Source: Rostratula benghalensis (lineage: Eukaryota > Chordata > Aves > Charadriiformes > Rostratulidae). Taken from it: a DNA stretch of 64,000 nt. Location of the stretch: the NCBI GenBank assembly GCA_013399305.1, contig VXAI01000069.1, positions 1,158,282 through 1,222,281 on the forward strand. Reading direction: 5' to 3'. Positions within the stretch are counted from its first letter, which is position 1; every line of letters starts with the position of its first letter. The position numbers were made by a program, and so were the translations under genes. The notes under the pieces are model-generated. The model was not told where the DNA came from, made no database searches, and saw only the letters and a program-made list of their open reading frames with translations. Shown one piece after another: positions 46,061-59,200 of the stretch.

Positions 46061-48735
46061 GGGCACACTGGTGCAGGAGAGTTGACTGGTGCTGGGAGCA
46101 GGGAGAGGTTGTGGTGCTGCACCTTCCCTTGGGTGTTTGCTAGCGGGGAGCAGCCCGGGCAGCCCAAAAGCAGGAGCAGAGGAGGTCGATGCTGTAGCTC
46201 CACTACTGAGCTTGCTCCTACCTGGTGGGAGTGACACAGCCACTGGGGAGCCCAGCTCCGTGCTCGGGCAACTCCATCTGAGAGCAGCACCACGAGACTG
46301 CTGTCCTCCCCCTTTCAAAGGGATCCCCCTTCTTGATCCATATACATTGGAGAAACAACACATGCAATTATTTGGTTTTGGATCGCTGTTGTATAACCCA
46401 CCCACCCTTGAGATGATGTTTTTGTCTCTTTTTTTTAGGAAGGAGAGATGAAAACCTCTGGCCATGGGAAACCAGGGCTACCCTCCCTCAGGAAATCCCC
46501 TGTAAAGAAGCTGAAATTCAGACTCATTTACTTGTCTGACTATTTGCTGTGAGGTAACAAGGACTTGGCCTTTACTGCAAGGAGGAGACTTCCCCAAGGA
46601 GCCAACCCTCTCTGCTGCTGTGGAATATAAATCACCTGGGACCAGCTGGGGACCCTCTGTCCTCAGGCTTTCCAGGTGCAGAAGAAACAAAAAGCTCTGT
46701 CTCTATGGGCTTTCAATTTAGGACAAAAAGACAACAGGTGGATACAGGCAGACACCTGAGGAAATACCAGGAGGCAGTAAGGATCACTAGACTAGTTATA
46801 GAGCATTAGGGGTACCTCAGGAGAGAAGTCATGTGCTGCTAGTTTAAGGATTTAGCAACTGAGTAATGGGATTGCCAGCTAAGGAAGGTAGGAGCTGATA
46901 TCCCAGGCAGGAAGAAGAGAGAGATGAGGATGAATATCAGTTATGAGCCTGAGCAGTCTGTATTTGATGTGATAAAGAAAACAGCATAGGAAGGAGTCAC
47001 AGGGAAGTCTGGTACAATCAAAGCAAAGGGCTTTGACCCCAGCCCAGTCAGCAGCAGTATTTTCAACCAGCTTTTGTCTGTTTTCTTACTCTGATACGGA
47101 TTCCTGATGTTTCCAGGGAACTTATGCAGTGTGGGACAGTCAACAGCCACCCTGCCAAAGACTGAAATTATCTGCTGACCTCCTCAGTAGTCAAACACTT
47201 CATCTTTTCCAGTGTCACTGAGAGTGGGAGAATCAAGGGCAGAAAACACCTGAGTAAACCCATTTCTTTCCTCAGCAAGGAAAATTCATCATATTTCTGC
47301 AACAAATTGTACTGTCAGACCAAAATCTTCCCAGGGAGCACAAGTCTTGTCCCAGCCAGCTGGACTCCTACCATGTTGGTAGGACTCTGAATGTGCCCCT
47401 CTTCATCCCTTCCTCTCCTAGTCCTCCTCTCCCTCCCCATCCTTGCCAGGAAGCCAGCTTGGCTCCTCGCCATTCCCAACCTGCACTCCCAGTGCTGGAG
47501 GAGAGCTGATTCCACACAGGAGCTGCTGTGACAAGCTGAGTGCTCGTTTCCATTTTCATGGAGGATAAGGACTCTCAAAGCAGCATTAAACACAGCAGCA
47601 GGCATATATTAAATGACTTTAAGTTCATCTTATGCACAGAGGCCTAAGGAGCCTCTTATTTCCTCTGTAAATAATTAGGGGGAGTTTGCTGAGGTCTCAC
47701 CAGGCTGCTCATGACTGCAGCTGGAACTGCTCCTGCATTTCCACTCCGGAGCACTCAGGGCATGGGGAGCAGAGAGCAGGAGGGCTCAGAGGCATCGTTT
47801 AGCACAGCAGCATTTGCAAAGACCAAGCCAGTTTTCCTGCTGCAGTTGCACACTCAGAAAGCATTTCACTTCTAAGGAGGAAGGGGAAGGAGACCTGCAC
47901 CTCTCTACTTTCCATAGCCACCCAGTTGGGCTTTGAAGGGACAGGACTGTGACTTGTGATGTACCAGGTACCTGTGGATGGAGGGAAGCCAGCTATGATG
48001 GGCCTGGCAGCAGAGGGTGGGCTGCAGCACATGTGTCTGGACAGCCCACCACCATTTGCTGGTCAGAGGAACCATCCCCACTGCACCAGTTTGGGTTATG
48101 CTGCTGCCACCAACACAAACCCAGGCCCCTGCCAATGCCACCCCTCTGTGCCTTGCTCGCCTACACCTACACGAGAAGTTGTGGGGAAGGGAGCACTCAA
48201 CTGTCCAAGGCAACCCCCTCTCAGCTCCCTCTTTGGCTCACAGGTCCCTGTGCTCATCAGCCATCATTTACACAGTGCATTCATCAGTAGCATCATCTCA
48301 TCTGTGCTCAGCTCACCCAGAAACCCCCTTCATGGTGAAAAGTCAAATCAATGCTGCACAGAAATGTCTGAAATGGGCTTCCTGTTCATTTGTTGCCCCC
48401 AAGGCCCTCTCCTCCTACCCTCTGTTGTTAGAAAGGGAACATTTTAAAGACTAATTCTCCTGTGAGGAGCCCTGAGCAGCAGAAAGGAACAGTTCAGAGC
48501 TTCTTTGGCTTGGCTGCTGTTCGCTAGTCAATCACATGGACATCCTCCTGCACTTAGGAACAGCTATGAGATATCTGGGAATGCTGAATGTCAACAAATT
48601 GATGCTGTTCAGCTTGATGGCCAAGTGTACTGGAAAAAGAGCATCAGCACACATTTTGGCTGTTAGGTATTCATGTTTGCAGATGCATTTAAAGCAAGTT
48701 TTCCACTGGCTATGTAAAGCGTCCTTCTCCTTGTC

Positions 48736-48784
48736 AAATTAAATAAAAATAAATAAACAAACAAACAATCAAACAAACAAATAA
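48736..48784. repeat. (AAAT)n/(AAAC)n microsatellite
   Basis: Imperfect AAAT units grade into AAAC units. Confidence 0.9.
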
Positions 48785-50556
48785 GCCCTTTTAACTTTAA
48801 AGAAAACAGTTTAACTTTTCCACCCTGCCAGGAAATCAGATATCAATGACCTGAGATGCAGGCTGGCTCCCGGTTGAGGCTGTCAGCAGAGTATTTCCTT
48901 GGTTCACGGATTATCACGTCAGCTGTTTAAACACCCACTGCTTTACTGACACCGCTGCAGTTTTGTGAGTGGCAGAGTAATGTACACAGGACCTTGTACA
49001 GATGCTGGTCTAGAAGCAGTGGTGGTTCATCTGTGCTAGCTCTTCCCCTGCTCCTGCTCCTTGGGCCATACCAGAGGCTGCTGTTGGCAGTGGAGCAGCT
49101 CATTTCCTCTTCAAAAGCCCCTATTTCAGAAGTCCCAAAATGCAGGGGATTAGTGAGGGAGGCTGAGGGTGTCAGTTAAATCTTGAGGGCTTGTGAAGAG
49201 TGGAGATATCAGGGAAGCCCAGGAGAAATGATCATGTTATAAGGGATGTGATACCGGCACCAAATTTCTGTGTGTGTGCACTAAACTGTCCTTTCTGAAT
49301 CTAAAACCATGATGGCACAGAAAAGTTTGGACACAGTTTCCCAAGTGATAGAGCCTTTCTTGGTTGCAATTTGTCTTCTTGTTAAAAGGAAAATTACTTC
49401 TAGATAACCTACAGAATTAATTATTTTCCTGCAACAGTCCTGAGTGGCAGCTCTGAGAGCCTGGAGCAGAAATCAAAATAAAATATCATCAAGAAGAGTT
49501 CTCAGTTCTTTAAAACACTAATGTTCCTCCCCAGGGAAGAGTATTCATCTGTAATGAAAACCATATTGCTTACATTTTTATGGCTGCACAATCATCTTCT
49601 GTGAGGCTGACTCACCTCTGATGCCTAAATGATGGATGTAAGTAGAAATAAACCTCCCCCCTCCTAAATGAGAGTGCATCCCAAACATTTCCAAAGCAGT
49701 TGGTTATTTTTTGTGCTACTGGTCAGAATTTGCCTCTGAGATCACAGCCACGGCAGAGAAATGAAGTCCTGAGCAGGTGAGAGAGCTCCATGGTGTCTCT
49801 GCACAAGCTGTGCTGTTTTACATCTCTTACATCGAGACTCCAAGGAGGACACACGCAAACTTCATGGTCCTCAGCCCGCAGGTACTACCACAAATTTCAA
49901 GGATTCTTTAGGGAACAGGAGTCCCCATGGAAAATCCCTCTAACTCTTCCCCCATCCTGTACACTCTTCCTTAAGGACAGAAAAGTTGGAGGACAGCTAA
50001 GATCAATTTGAAGTTCTCTAAATTCCTTCACCAGTCTCATTTTGAAAACCAGACTGTATTGGTAACATGTGACACTGATGATGCAAGTGACAAGTTGCCA
50101 TTTTGGGCAACCTACACATTTTGTTAGTAAATCCAGCAAATTTCCAAATGCTGTCCTGGAGACTCTCGTGCAGCCCTTGACAAACAGTCAGAGTCTTTTT
50201 CTTACATTGTCTGAAGATTCCAGAGCTGTATGGAGTCATATGGAAAATAAAAAAACCACCCCAACATTTGAAAAGCAACACATTAACATTGCTCCATTCA
50301 GACATGAATTGGATAGCACCTACACATGGAGGAATAGTCCACACTGTGGTCCAGCAAGATTTTCCCAAACCCCAACCATCCTGCTCAACTAGCATGAAGC
50401 TTTCAGTGAGGGATGTGCTTCCTCGCCACCACTGAGCAAAACTCTGCTCCCACCCCAGCTGGGAACTGCAAAAGAGAGATGGGAAGATGGTGATTTTTGA
50501 AGTGGGGTGTTGTACCTGTGTCAGGGACAGGCTGTTCCCAGGGCAGCCCACGTGTC

Positions 50557-50665
50557 TGGTCATTGTAGCCAGGTATCCTGTCTCCAACAGCAGCCTGTAA
50601 CAGATGCCTAGTGAAGGTACAAATGCTAGGAAAGCCTGTAGTTGCGCTTCCCCAGAAATACCAGA
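50557..50665. mobile_element. CR1/L3-like LINE 3' remnant, copy 2
   Basis: GGTATCCTGTCTCCAACAGC, CAGATGCCTAGTGAAGGTAC and GCGCTTCCCCAGAAATACC appear in the same order as the copy at 42630-42750. A long minus-strand frame overlapping it is not a gene. Confidence 0.6.
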
Positions 50666-53600
50666 GATATCTCCTGGACCAGAGACATTATCTCCGTATC
50701 TAATATCTGTCAGTGGATTTTTCATTCACTGTGTGCAAGACAAATTGCGTGAAAAAGTATCTTCAATTGTTCTAAAAACTGCTCCTTGCTATTTTAATCT
50801 GATTCACCCTTGTATAATGACTACTCCCTCACCGCCATCCCTGTCCCATGCCAGATGTGACAGGTCCTGGAGCCCCATCCTTGCTGGTCAGCCCTTGTAT
50901 ACTTGGCCCTTTGTACAGAAGCTGCTCTGAGCACTCTCCTTACCTTTGTCAGTTCTGCCGTAAGCCAGCAAGAGACACACCAAAAGATTCATACCAACAA
51001 GAGCCATGTGGCATAGCTCAGCAGCAAAGTGAGAGGTGGCTTCAGGAGTGACTTGGGTCCAAGATGACAGTGGCTCCCCGTGGCTGCTTTGGCTGTGTTA
51101 CGACCCAGGATGGCCCTGACCAGCCTTACAAGAAAATTCCATTTCAACATAGAAAGTGGTGAGGACAAGGACTAGGAGAAGTGCTTCTTTGTCCTTTTGT
51201 GTTCTTAGATCTGGTAGACTGTGGAAGAGACCTCCCCAGGAAGCTGAGGGATGACAATGGCTGGTACCAGGTGCACAAGGATCTATGCTACAGATCAATG
51301 CTTCTCAAACCAGTTTTTGCTAAGGCTGTGCACAACAAATTCTGTGTTACCACATATATCACTGAATATTGAACATGTTTGTCTGTGATGACTGCAGATG
51401 AGGTCTCTGATAGTGATGCTCATGAAGGCCAAACGCTGAAAGGACCTACCCATTTTCTGCCATTACGATTGAAAGAGTCAGATCAAGTCATCAATGTCTA
51501 AAATTATAGATGACCCCAATCACCCCCCACAAGAGGAGAGTCCTGCCTGTTGTAAGCACGTCAATATGTGATTCAGATGCAGGTAACCATCTTTTGCTGC
51601 TTCTGACTTTGGTCAGGCCTTAAAAACATTGAGTCAGGTTTCAGATTGGCTTAACCTCTCTCTGTCTTTTTTTTAGCGAGTGAAGACGCAATTGCTCAGC
51701 ACCAGAATGATGACACAGAAATCTGCAGCAGACGGTCAAATGCGCAATAATAAATTGATACTGGAGCTGCCTCCTACAATTGATAGCTGCTTAGTCATTT
51801 CTCCCTCCACCTCCTGTGATCAGCCCCACATCTGCTACCTCTTCCATGGCTCCTTTCCCTGGGACATCCCTAACATGCGCTAAAAACTTCCAGCTGTGCT
51901 CTCAAGAAACTGCAGAAACGGGAAAGTGTGTCTTGTGGGCTCAATGAGCCCACTCTGAGTGTGCAATGTTTTGTGGGGTTTTTTTTTTAAATGATTGTGC
52001 AAAAGGATGGGGTTCCCATCAGCAGGGCATGTCTGAGCTTCTGTGAGACACGGCTTTGCATTTCAAAAGGCAGAAAACGTGGCACGTGCTACTGCTGTTG
52101 CTGTGGCAATACCCATGCGCAGTGAAGGCTGTGGCACTCAGCTACAACAAAAACTAAACTACCCCAGAGCAGCTGCTATTTAGATGCCCGACTTTTTCTT
52201 AAATTAAATGTTTTCTTTCCGATATTGCTATGAGAAGGCAGAGTATGCTGTCAATCTTAGCTCACCAGAGGCTGACTTAGCTGCTCTCTCTCCCACTCTG
52301 CACAGCTGAAGGACACATCATCAGCTGAATCATCCAGAGCCAGAAGAAGAGGGCTTCTGCTTGTACTAGCACGAAGGATCTGACTTGCTCCCCACGCTCA
52401 TACTCTTGTGGCAGTGTTCACAGGCATCCACTTCTACAGGGTTGAGCTTTACAAGAGATGTGAAAGTGCAACAGGCAGAGAAGATGTAACACATCATGGA
52501 TTCATCACCTGTGCTGCTCTCCAGCCCCAAGGAATACCACATTGTGAATCTCCAGCAAGTGGTGACATCCGTCTCATGGCACAGGCTGTAATGCTTGGTT
52601 CTCTGCCCAGAACATGATTTCCCTCTTGCCCCTGGAGCACAGCTTGCAGAGGGGACCAAATTGCTCAATGTCTTGTCTGCACAGACCTGGAAGCATCCTC
52701 AGCATCCCAGGATGGACTCTCTCTGAGGGTGTGTGTCTCTGACTGAGCTGCTACTGCATAGATTTGTTAGAGCAAGGAGCCTGCTTGGAGAAAGACAGAA
52801 AAAGGACATGTTCTCTCTTTGGAGTCATTTGGAGGCTTGTTTGCAAGCCAGGTCTTGCCCTTTGACTGTTGTGTCTCCTTAGGCTTCAAGCCTTGCCAGC
52901 CACCCCACGTCTCCATCATACACAGGCCCTGACAAGGCAACAGCAGTCAAACAGGCCACCACAAACCCTGTGACTGCTATTCTTCACCCAGACCCTGAGT
53001 ACCTTCACTGCTCCTGCCCTGCTCTGTCCTGAGACAGATACACTGATTTAAGGACAGCCCCTCACTACAGAAGCCCAGGTGATATCCATTCACAGCTTCG
53101 TTTATCTTGCAAAATCAGCATATCTGAAAAACAGTCGCTTCTATTAGAGATGTTAAAATGCAGTTTGGGCACTTTAGGATGGCTTTTCAACAACGACTTC
53201 AGCAGCTGGCAGCTACCTTTGAAGGATGCAAACAGATTTGCAGAGGAGCTGAAGTCCAGTTGTGACACAAAGGGGCCCTTCTCTCACCTACCCCAGCCTG
53301 TTCCACAGCCTTGGCTGAATGCCTTTGCTCATTACCTCTTCTCTCTGCCCTGCAAAGGGAGACTGTTGCCGAAATCAGAGATTGTTTCCTCTCCTCAGGT
53401 TTCAATGCAATTTCAGAATAGGTTCATGCTAGGAAGGATAAATCCTGGTCTGCCTCCAACAAGAACCTCCACTACAAGTAATTGGGATTTTGGTTCAAGC
53501 CAGGGTAGGGATGCAGGGGCCAACAGTGCAAGTGGAATAAAGAACTGACGCTGATGCAAGCTCTCTGAAGCCCTCTCACCCCTTCCTGCCTTTCTTAAAT

Positions 53601-54924
53601 AAGGGAGAAGATGTACTTAGAAACTAGCCAGATTATTTATTGGGGGGGAAAGAAAAATCCCCTCCCAAAAGACAGTATCAGTGAAGTTTAAGTATTAAGT
53701 ATCAATATTCCCTTCCCATTAGCCCCTTCATTTCCAGGACCATCTGCTCTCTAGCCTTACATTTGCTCTGCTTAGCGTGGAGATTTTTGAGGATGCCACC
53801 CAACACACAGCAGGTCTTTGCAGTACATGAAATCCCCAAGGCCCCTCTAGAAGTCCCAGCTATGCAAGCGGGTAACCGGGATAAGGCACCAAGAACCAAA
53901 CCAGTCACCCACAGGTATGTATGTGTCCATACATTTGTTTTGCATTTTACATGGAAAAGGCAAACAGGCTCCCCCTTGCTCCTGAAAAGAGGCCTAAATC
54001 ACAACCTCAGCCTGTCTCCTTCCCGCCAGCACAAGCATTAGGTCATCAGCCTTCTCCTGCCAAGAAGTGTTAACTGCCCACAAACCCCTGCTGAAACAGG
54101 TTGGGGAGCTTTAGGAGCTAAATCCTCCTCCAGGGTTTCCAACAAGTTTCACAAGATGGTTCAAAGCCTCAGCAGCTGGAGCAGTGATACGATGTCATGT
54201 GCTGCAGATGAAGTGCTAATACTTGGCCATAATGGATTTGCTGGGGTGTGTTTCATGTTTCCTCCACCTGTTGCCCCTCTCTCCTGCAGTCCTCCCTTCT
54301 CCAGGGTTTTGTCTTCATGACTTAAGATGTTTGTCTGCAGGGAAGCAGAGCTTGGTTGACCTTCCCCTTTTCCACCTTACCTTCTTGTCTCATCCTGACA
54401 CGAGAGCTCAGTGGTTCCCAGGAGCCAGGGGGGCACGGTCTGGGAAGAAGGAAAACAGGCACAGCCTCCTCTGTGGTTGTTAAGCCAACCAGCTAATTAA
54501 TTAACTTGCTGATTGCACTCTTAAAAAAAAAGTACAGTTAAAAGAGGGCACACAGTGTATATCTTCTTTGCCTTAAGAGATGGTTGTAAATGAATTTACA
54601 TATTACAGAAAGCGGCATTGCTTGGCTTGATACATTCTGTAATTACTCAGACCAGCTGGTGGGGAGGAATCATAACCAAAACGGAGCTCCTGCTCCGCTG
54701 CACAGATGGGATTTATCTCCTCATACCCACACGTTCCGTCCTGGACCCGACGTTTTGTCTACGTACACGAAATGGGCATATTAAGTGATGTGACTTTTCT
54801 GCCAAACATGTACAGCCTCCTAGAAGCTTACACTTGCAAGGAGAGAACAATAATAAAAGTCTGCACTGTATCTAAGCAGGTATCCTTCAGATCATGCTCT
54901 CAGACAGGCATGGGAACAGGGAAG

Positions 54925-55030
54925 AAAGGTTAAATGGTTGGAGCTCAGGAGACCTGGGTCCTCTCTCCTGCTTGGGCCACATTTTTCTTGAGAAAGTTTG
55001 GGTTTTGACCCCAATTTTTTCCCCTAAGAA
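54925..55030 (+). mobile_element. MIR-like SINE, 5' part
   Basis: GGAGCTCAGGAGACCTGGGT, CCTCTCTCCTGCTTGGGCCA matches the MIR core. It is part of a cluster with the fragments at 55178-55252 and 55270-55375. Confidence 0.5.
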
Positions 55031-55177
55031 CACTAAAAAGTGTCAGATGGTTTGTCCAAAGTGCCCACAGACCACTAACAACTGGCTGAGATTCTAGGTA
55101 CTTAGGATTCAGTGAGAGTCTAGTACCTTAAACCATACATGGTCACTTAAGGCCAGATTAAAAACAAAACACACACA

Positions 55178-55252
55178 TGTAAGTGAGGTGACAAAGCATG
55201 TCTGTGCTCAAGCAGGGATCTAAACCTGGGGCTCTACTTCATGCCCAACTTA
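55178..55252 (-). mobile_element. MIR-like SINE fragment, reverse orientation
   Basis: TAAGTGAGGTGACAAAGC, CAAGCAGGGATCTAAACCTG, GGGCTCTAC resembles the reverse complement of the MIR core. Confidence 0.45.
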
Positions 55253-55269
55253 TTTCTGAAATGGTCTGT

Positions 55270-55375
55270 TTGTGCCTCCCTTCCCCAAGCTGTCAAACGG
55301 GGTGCAAAGGGCTCCCCTCTCTCCTGGGCATGAGGCAAAGCTGAACGTGTTCAGGTATTGCACTGATGTATAAAG
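55270..55375 (+). mobile_element. MIR-like SINE, 3' part
   Basis: TGTGCCTCCCTTCCCCAAGC, TGTCAAACGGGGTGC, CCCTCTCTCCTGGGCATGAG resembles the MIR 3' half and tail, diverged. Confidence 0.5.
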
Positions 55376-55800
55376 GACCGGCAGCAGGAGCAAGAACCAC
55401 AAATTTAGAAATTAAAATGACTTTTAATAGCAAGGTAAGCCACAGTACAAATAGAGCCAGATCTCTCCAAAGTTCAGTGGCATCAAGGCCTGGTCTGCAA
55501 TGAGGGCTGTTGATAGAAACATTCTGGGGACATCTGTCATCATGGCAAGTAGCAGTGAAACTGAAAACCCAACTTGCTCCCGTGTTGGAGCTGAAGGGCA
55601 GTGGGCTACCAAATCGCTTAGTCTCACCTCCTTAAAGTGTAAGCTTCAATGCATCACCCTGTGTTTCCTCTCAACCCTTACAGCTTGAGAGTGGCTGAGA
55701 CACAACCTCCAGAAAGTCTCGGCTGAACTGACTGCAAGAGATCCCACCACCGCTCCCAAAGGTCCCTTCGTGAGAGCCTCCACTTGTCCCCGGGGGTGGT

Positions 55801-55856
55801 GGAGGAGGTGGCAGAGGAGGAGGTGGCAGAGGAGGAGGTGGCAGAGGAGGAGGTGA
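55801..55856. repeat. 15-bp minisatellite, ~3.7 copies
   Basis: The unit GGAGGAGGTGGCAGA is repeated exactly three times and then partially. It adjoins a distal CpG island. In the plus frame it would encode an acidic VAEEE repeat, but no gene context supports translation. Confidence 0.95.
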
Positions 55857-55919
55857 TTGCCTCCACTTTCCAGGGGAAGTTGCAGGCTGGGTTTTGCAGC
55901 CTGGCTCACTCACATCAGC

Positions 55920-56220
55920 TCCTACGTCGTCTGTGTCACGGCAGGGGCAGGGGAGCCCCGGTCAGCCAGGCGTGCGCAGAGGGGTCCCCGCTGCAGCACC
56001 CCACAGCGGGGCCGGAGCAGCACGGGGTGTCTGGAGAGCGTGCCGATGGCGTCAGACCCTGCGGCTCTGGAGAGAAACCACCTACGGCCCCGGCCAGAGC
56101 GGGGTGAGGCAGGCTGCACACAGGAAAGTGGTCTGTACGACACGGCTGATGTCACGACTGACTGAGCGGGGGTTTGAGGAATTCCCCTCCCTCTCCCGGC
56201 GGCTCAGCTCCCCCCCTTTG
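55920..56220. promoter_or_regulatory. Distal CpG island (~38 kb upstream of DUSP5)
   Basis: About 23 CpG in 300 bp at roughly 63% GC, counted by eye, give an observed/expected ratio near 0.75. No coding exon was recognised. It could be the promoter of a noncoding RNA, an enhancer, or an upstream alternative promoter. Confidence 0.5.
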
Positions 56221-59200
56221 CCAGCTCCTTTCCTCCCCCTTTACTTCCCCCATCCCCAAATCGCTTCCTCTGCTGGGGGCAGTGCAAGTGGTGCTAGAGT
56301 TGTGCTCAGAGCTGGTCCAGGTTCACGCACACAAAAATCCACCCAGACCCAAACCACAGACTGGTTTTTTTTTTCTTAGAAGGGCTATTTTCAACCCCAA
56401 AAGCACCATGGAGGGTGAAATGGCAGGTCGTGGTGGAGCTGCTGTGACTGAAAATGGGAAATGTTCCTCCTCCTCCCATCACTGCTTGCCCCCGTCCCCA
56501 TCCCCATTCCCCAGGAGAAGTTCCCATTGCCTCCTTTTTGTTGGCTTTGGGGCTCGTAAGACCTGCTTCAGGCTCATTAATCCAGCAGAAAACGATCTGT
56601 TTTGATGTGCTAGGTTATTTCTTTCACTGGGACGCTCTGTGAACCCAGGGTAAACCACTCTTTGTAACCTCCTAAAACCAGCAATCCAATAATATCAGTG
56701 GTTGGAGTCACAGCACAGGCCACCCATGGCTGTCCTGCATGGGGGGTATGGACAGCATGCAGCAGTGGGTGGGCAGGATGAGAGCAGGGCTCAGGGTGGG
56801 GGGACCCTCTCAAACCAGCTTCATCTCCAAAGGGAATGGTAGCAAAGAGTAGCCTGGATACATCAGCCTGGATGCAAGCCTTAATGATCCTAAATGAGCC
56901 TTTGTTTTCTGCTGCAAATAAAGGAGGTGTGTTTTGTTCTTAACAGAAGAAAACCAGCCAGACCTAGAAGAGCACAGACAACACAACAAAGCAACCTGAT
57001 TTCTAAAAAACCCACTTCAGTTACTGCTTGAATATGTGCATTTAGGTTCTCCATGTGGCTTTTCCAGTAAATCAGCGATTCTCTCACTGTTTGACTTTAG
57101 GGACCTTTGACAACATTCCAATTTCCACCAAAACCCAACCGCTTTTTCATTTCTAAGATTGCCAAAGAGCAGAATCAATGGGGAAAGGGCCTGAAAATCT
57201 TAATGCTTGGGAGCAGGGTTAAATAATTTGACTAGATAATCCACAATGCTGTGAGAAAAGAGGACCTGCATTTTTCACAGTTCCTAACGCAACAGTAAAA
57301 TACAGATTTTTTCAGAAAGGTCAAGAATAGAGCTCCTGACTGACAGTTAAATAATTGACCAGGCCCAGTGCTTTTCACAGCTTGCTCCAGTAGCACACAC
57401 ACAGCTGGGATTTATGCTAGCCGTTTTGTACAAGGGAAGAACCAACATCCCCCAATTTTTCCTGCTACAGCTCTGGTGCCCACAAATATCCTGTGGCCCT
57501 CGTTGGGTTGGCCGAGCAATTATGTCTCCCAATTGTCTGATTATCTCTCTGGGTTATTTCTGAACTGGAGAGGTAAATATACTCAGCCTCTGCAACACCT
57601 TCACATGGTTGTCACATCTCTGCTTGCCCCAGCAGAGCACACAGCATCTGCCTGCAGCTGAGCACAGCTACTGGGATGGCTTGGGCATCCAGCTACCCCA
57701 TGGGTACCATGCTGGGATGCCCACCAATACACATTTCAAACTGCTCTTGGTGCCTCCAGGCATTTGGGTTCTGAAAAAAAAATAAGCTAAAATTTGCTGT
57801 CCAGGCAAAAGCCTTACCGTTCCACAGATCTTAGTATTTGATTCTTCCTTTGACTTCTTTTGTACTGCAGGAGTCCATTTGCCCTCCTCCCCTCAACATC
57901 ACAATGCCTTCTCCATCTTCTCCATTATAAAGTTGAAGCCTCTCTGCAAAACCCAGGTGTTAGTTTGCTTTAGTCCCATTGATAATCGTTGAATACTTAA
58001 AAAATAAACCTGAAGAACGTTGAGTGCTTCTTTCTGCCTCCTCTCCCTCTCAATTATACAACACATTGATAAGATCATTAGTAATCATTTAACATATGAT
58101 TTTCATGTTTGTTGTTGCTGTTGCTGTAATATTTTTGCCTTTTAAAATTCCAAAACTTGGCTTTTCAAGAGTGAATGAGGTTGTGTGGGAGAGAAGTTTG
58201 CATCCTTGCCAGGGCCCCAAGGATATGCTTTATATCTGAACTGCTTAAAATCTCCCTAACCATCAAGACTCCTTTCCCAGCTACTGTTATTTCTGCTTTG
58301 TTATTGTAGGACCTCCTATTTTTTCATTGGGTATGACCTTCTTAGTCTAGAAATGTCACTCTAAGACAGAGTAGCACTGCTTGCTTTCTTTTCCTGATGG
58401 AAAACTTGTGTTCAGTAAGTTTAATTCAAAGGTCCCTTCCGCACATATGTGTGAACTGGGACCAAATTTCCTTTGTAAGACAGACAAATTTCGCCAAGTG
58501 GCTAATAACAAAAGAAGAAGGAAGTATATTGCTGTGATTTTGAGTAGCTCCCGTTTGCTCTTTATTCTCAACACTAGGATTTCCAAGTGCCTGGACAACG
58601 CGGCAGCAGCGCTCTCACCCTGTTCTGCAGAGAACGCCTGGAGGGGAGCTGAACATGGTTTGCTGTTCTGAAGGTTTTGCCTTCATGCAAAACAAGAGTA
58701 CATTGAGAATCCACATCTATATATATGCCAGACATCAACAGCAAACACAACTGTCCAGGCAGGACCCTGTTTGAAGCCTGTACTGAGGTGCCCACTTGTC
58801 AGAATCATACTTTGATCATCTGATGACTCAGTGAGGTCTTCTTCATACAGGAACACTGATTGTCTGGAAGCTCTGTGATGGTCTTTGCTGACCCAGCCAC
58901 TGCCCAGATGTCTTGGAGACATATTGCATCACAGAAAAGCTGCACAAACTCCAAAAAGCCCCCTTGATCGGATGTCAAGTCATCTAAAAGGCTGGTAACA
59001 AGCAGAAGGCCTTCCCAGGAATCCCTTCAGGACAGCAGTCCCCAGGAGGATTGCACTAAACCACTTACTCAGCTACACTCGACTTTGTGGTACGGTGCTG
59101 TGCTAATCCTCACCCAGGAGATAAACACCTCACGCTAGGGGAAGTCGATGTGATGTGAGTACTCTGTGTGTAACAAACCCTGCAGTAAAACAGTGACCCA

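Larger units (their letters stand above)
46061..54900. other. Intergenic region, distal part 2
   Basis: No gene recognised. Contains an AAAC/AAAT microsatellite (48736-48784) and a CR1/L3-like fragment (50557-50665). The remainder is unique sequence without visible structure. Confidence 0.6.

Noticed and set aside
45842..46465. Minus-strand open frame (207 codons) in the CpG-rich patch
   Set aside because: The low-complexity Ser/Pro/Gly content expected of GC-rich noncoding DNA, and no known domain. Kept only as a possible noncoding exon.
50018..50725. Long minus-strand open frame (235 codons)
   Set aside because: It overlaps a CR1/L3-like repeat on the other strand and resembles no protein family.
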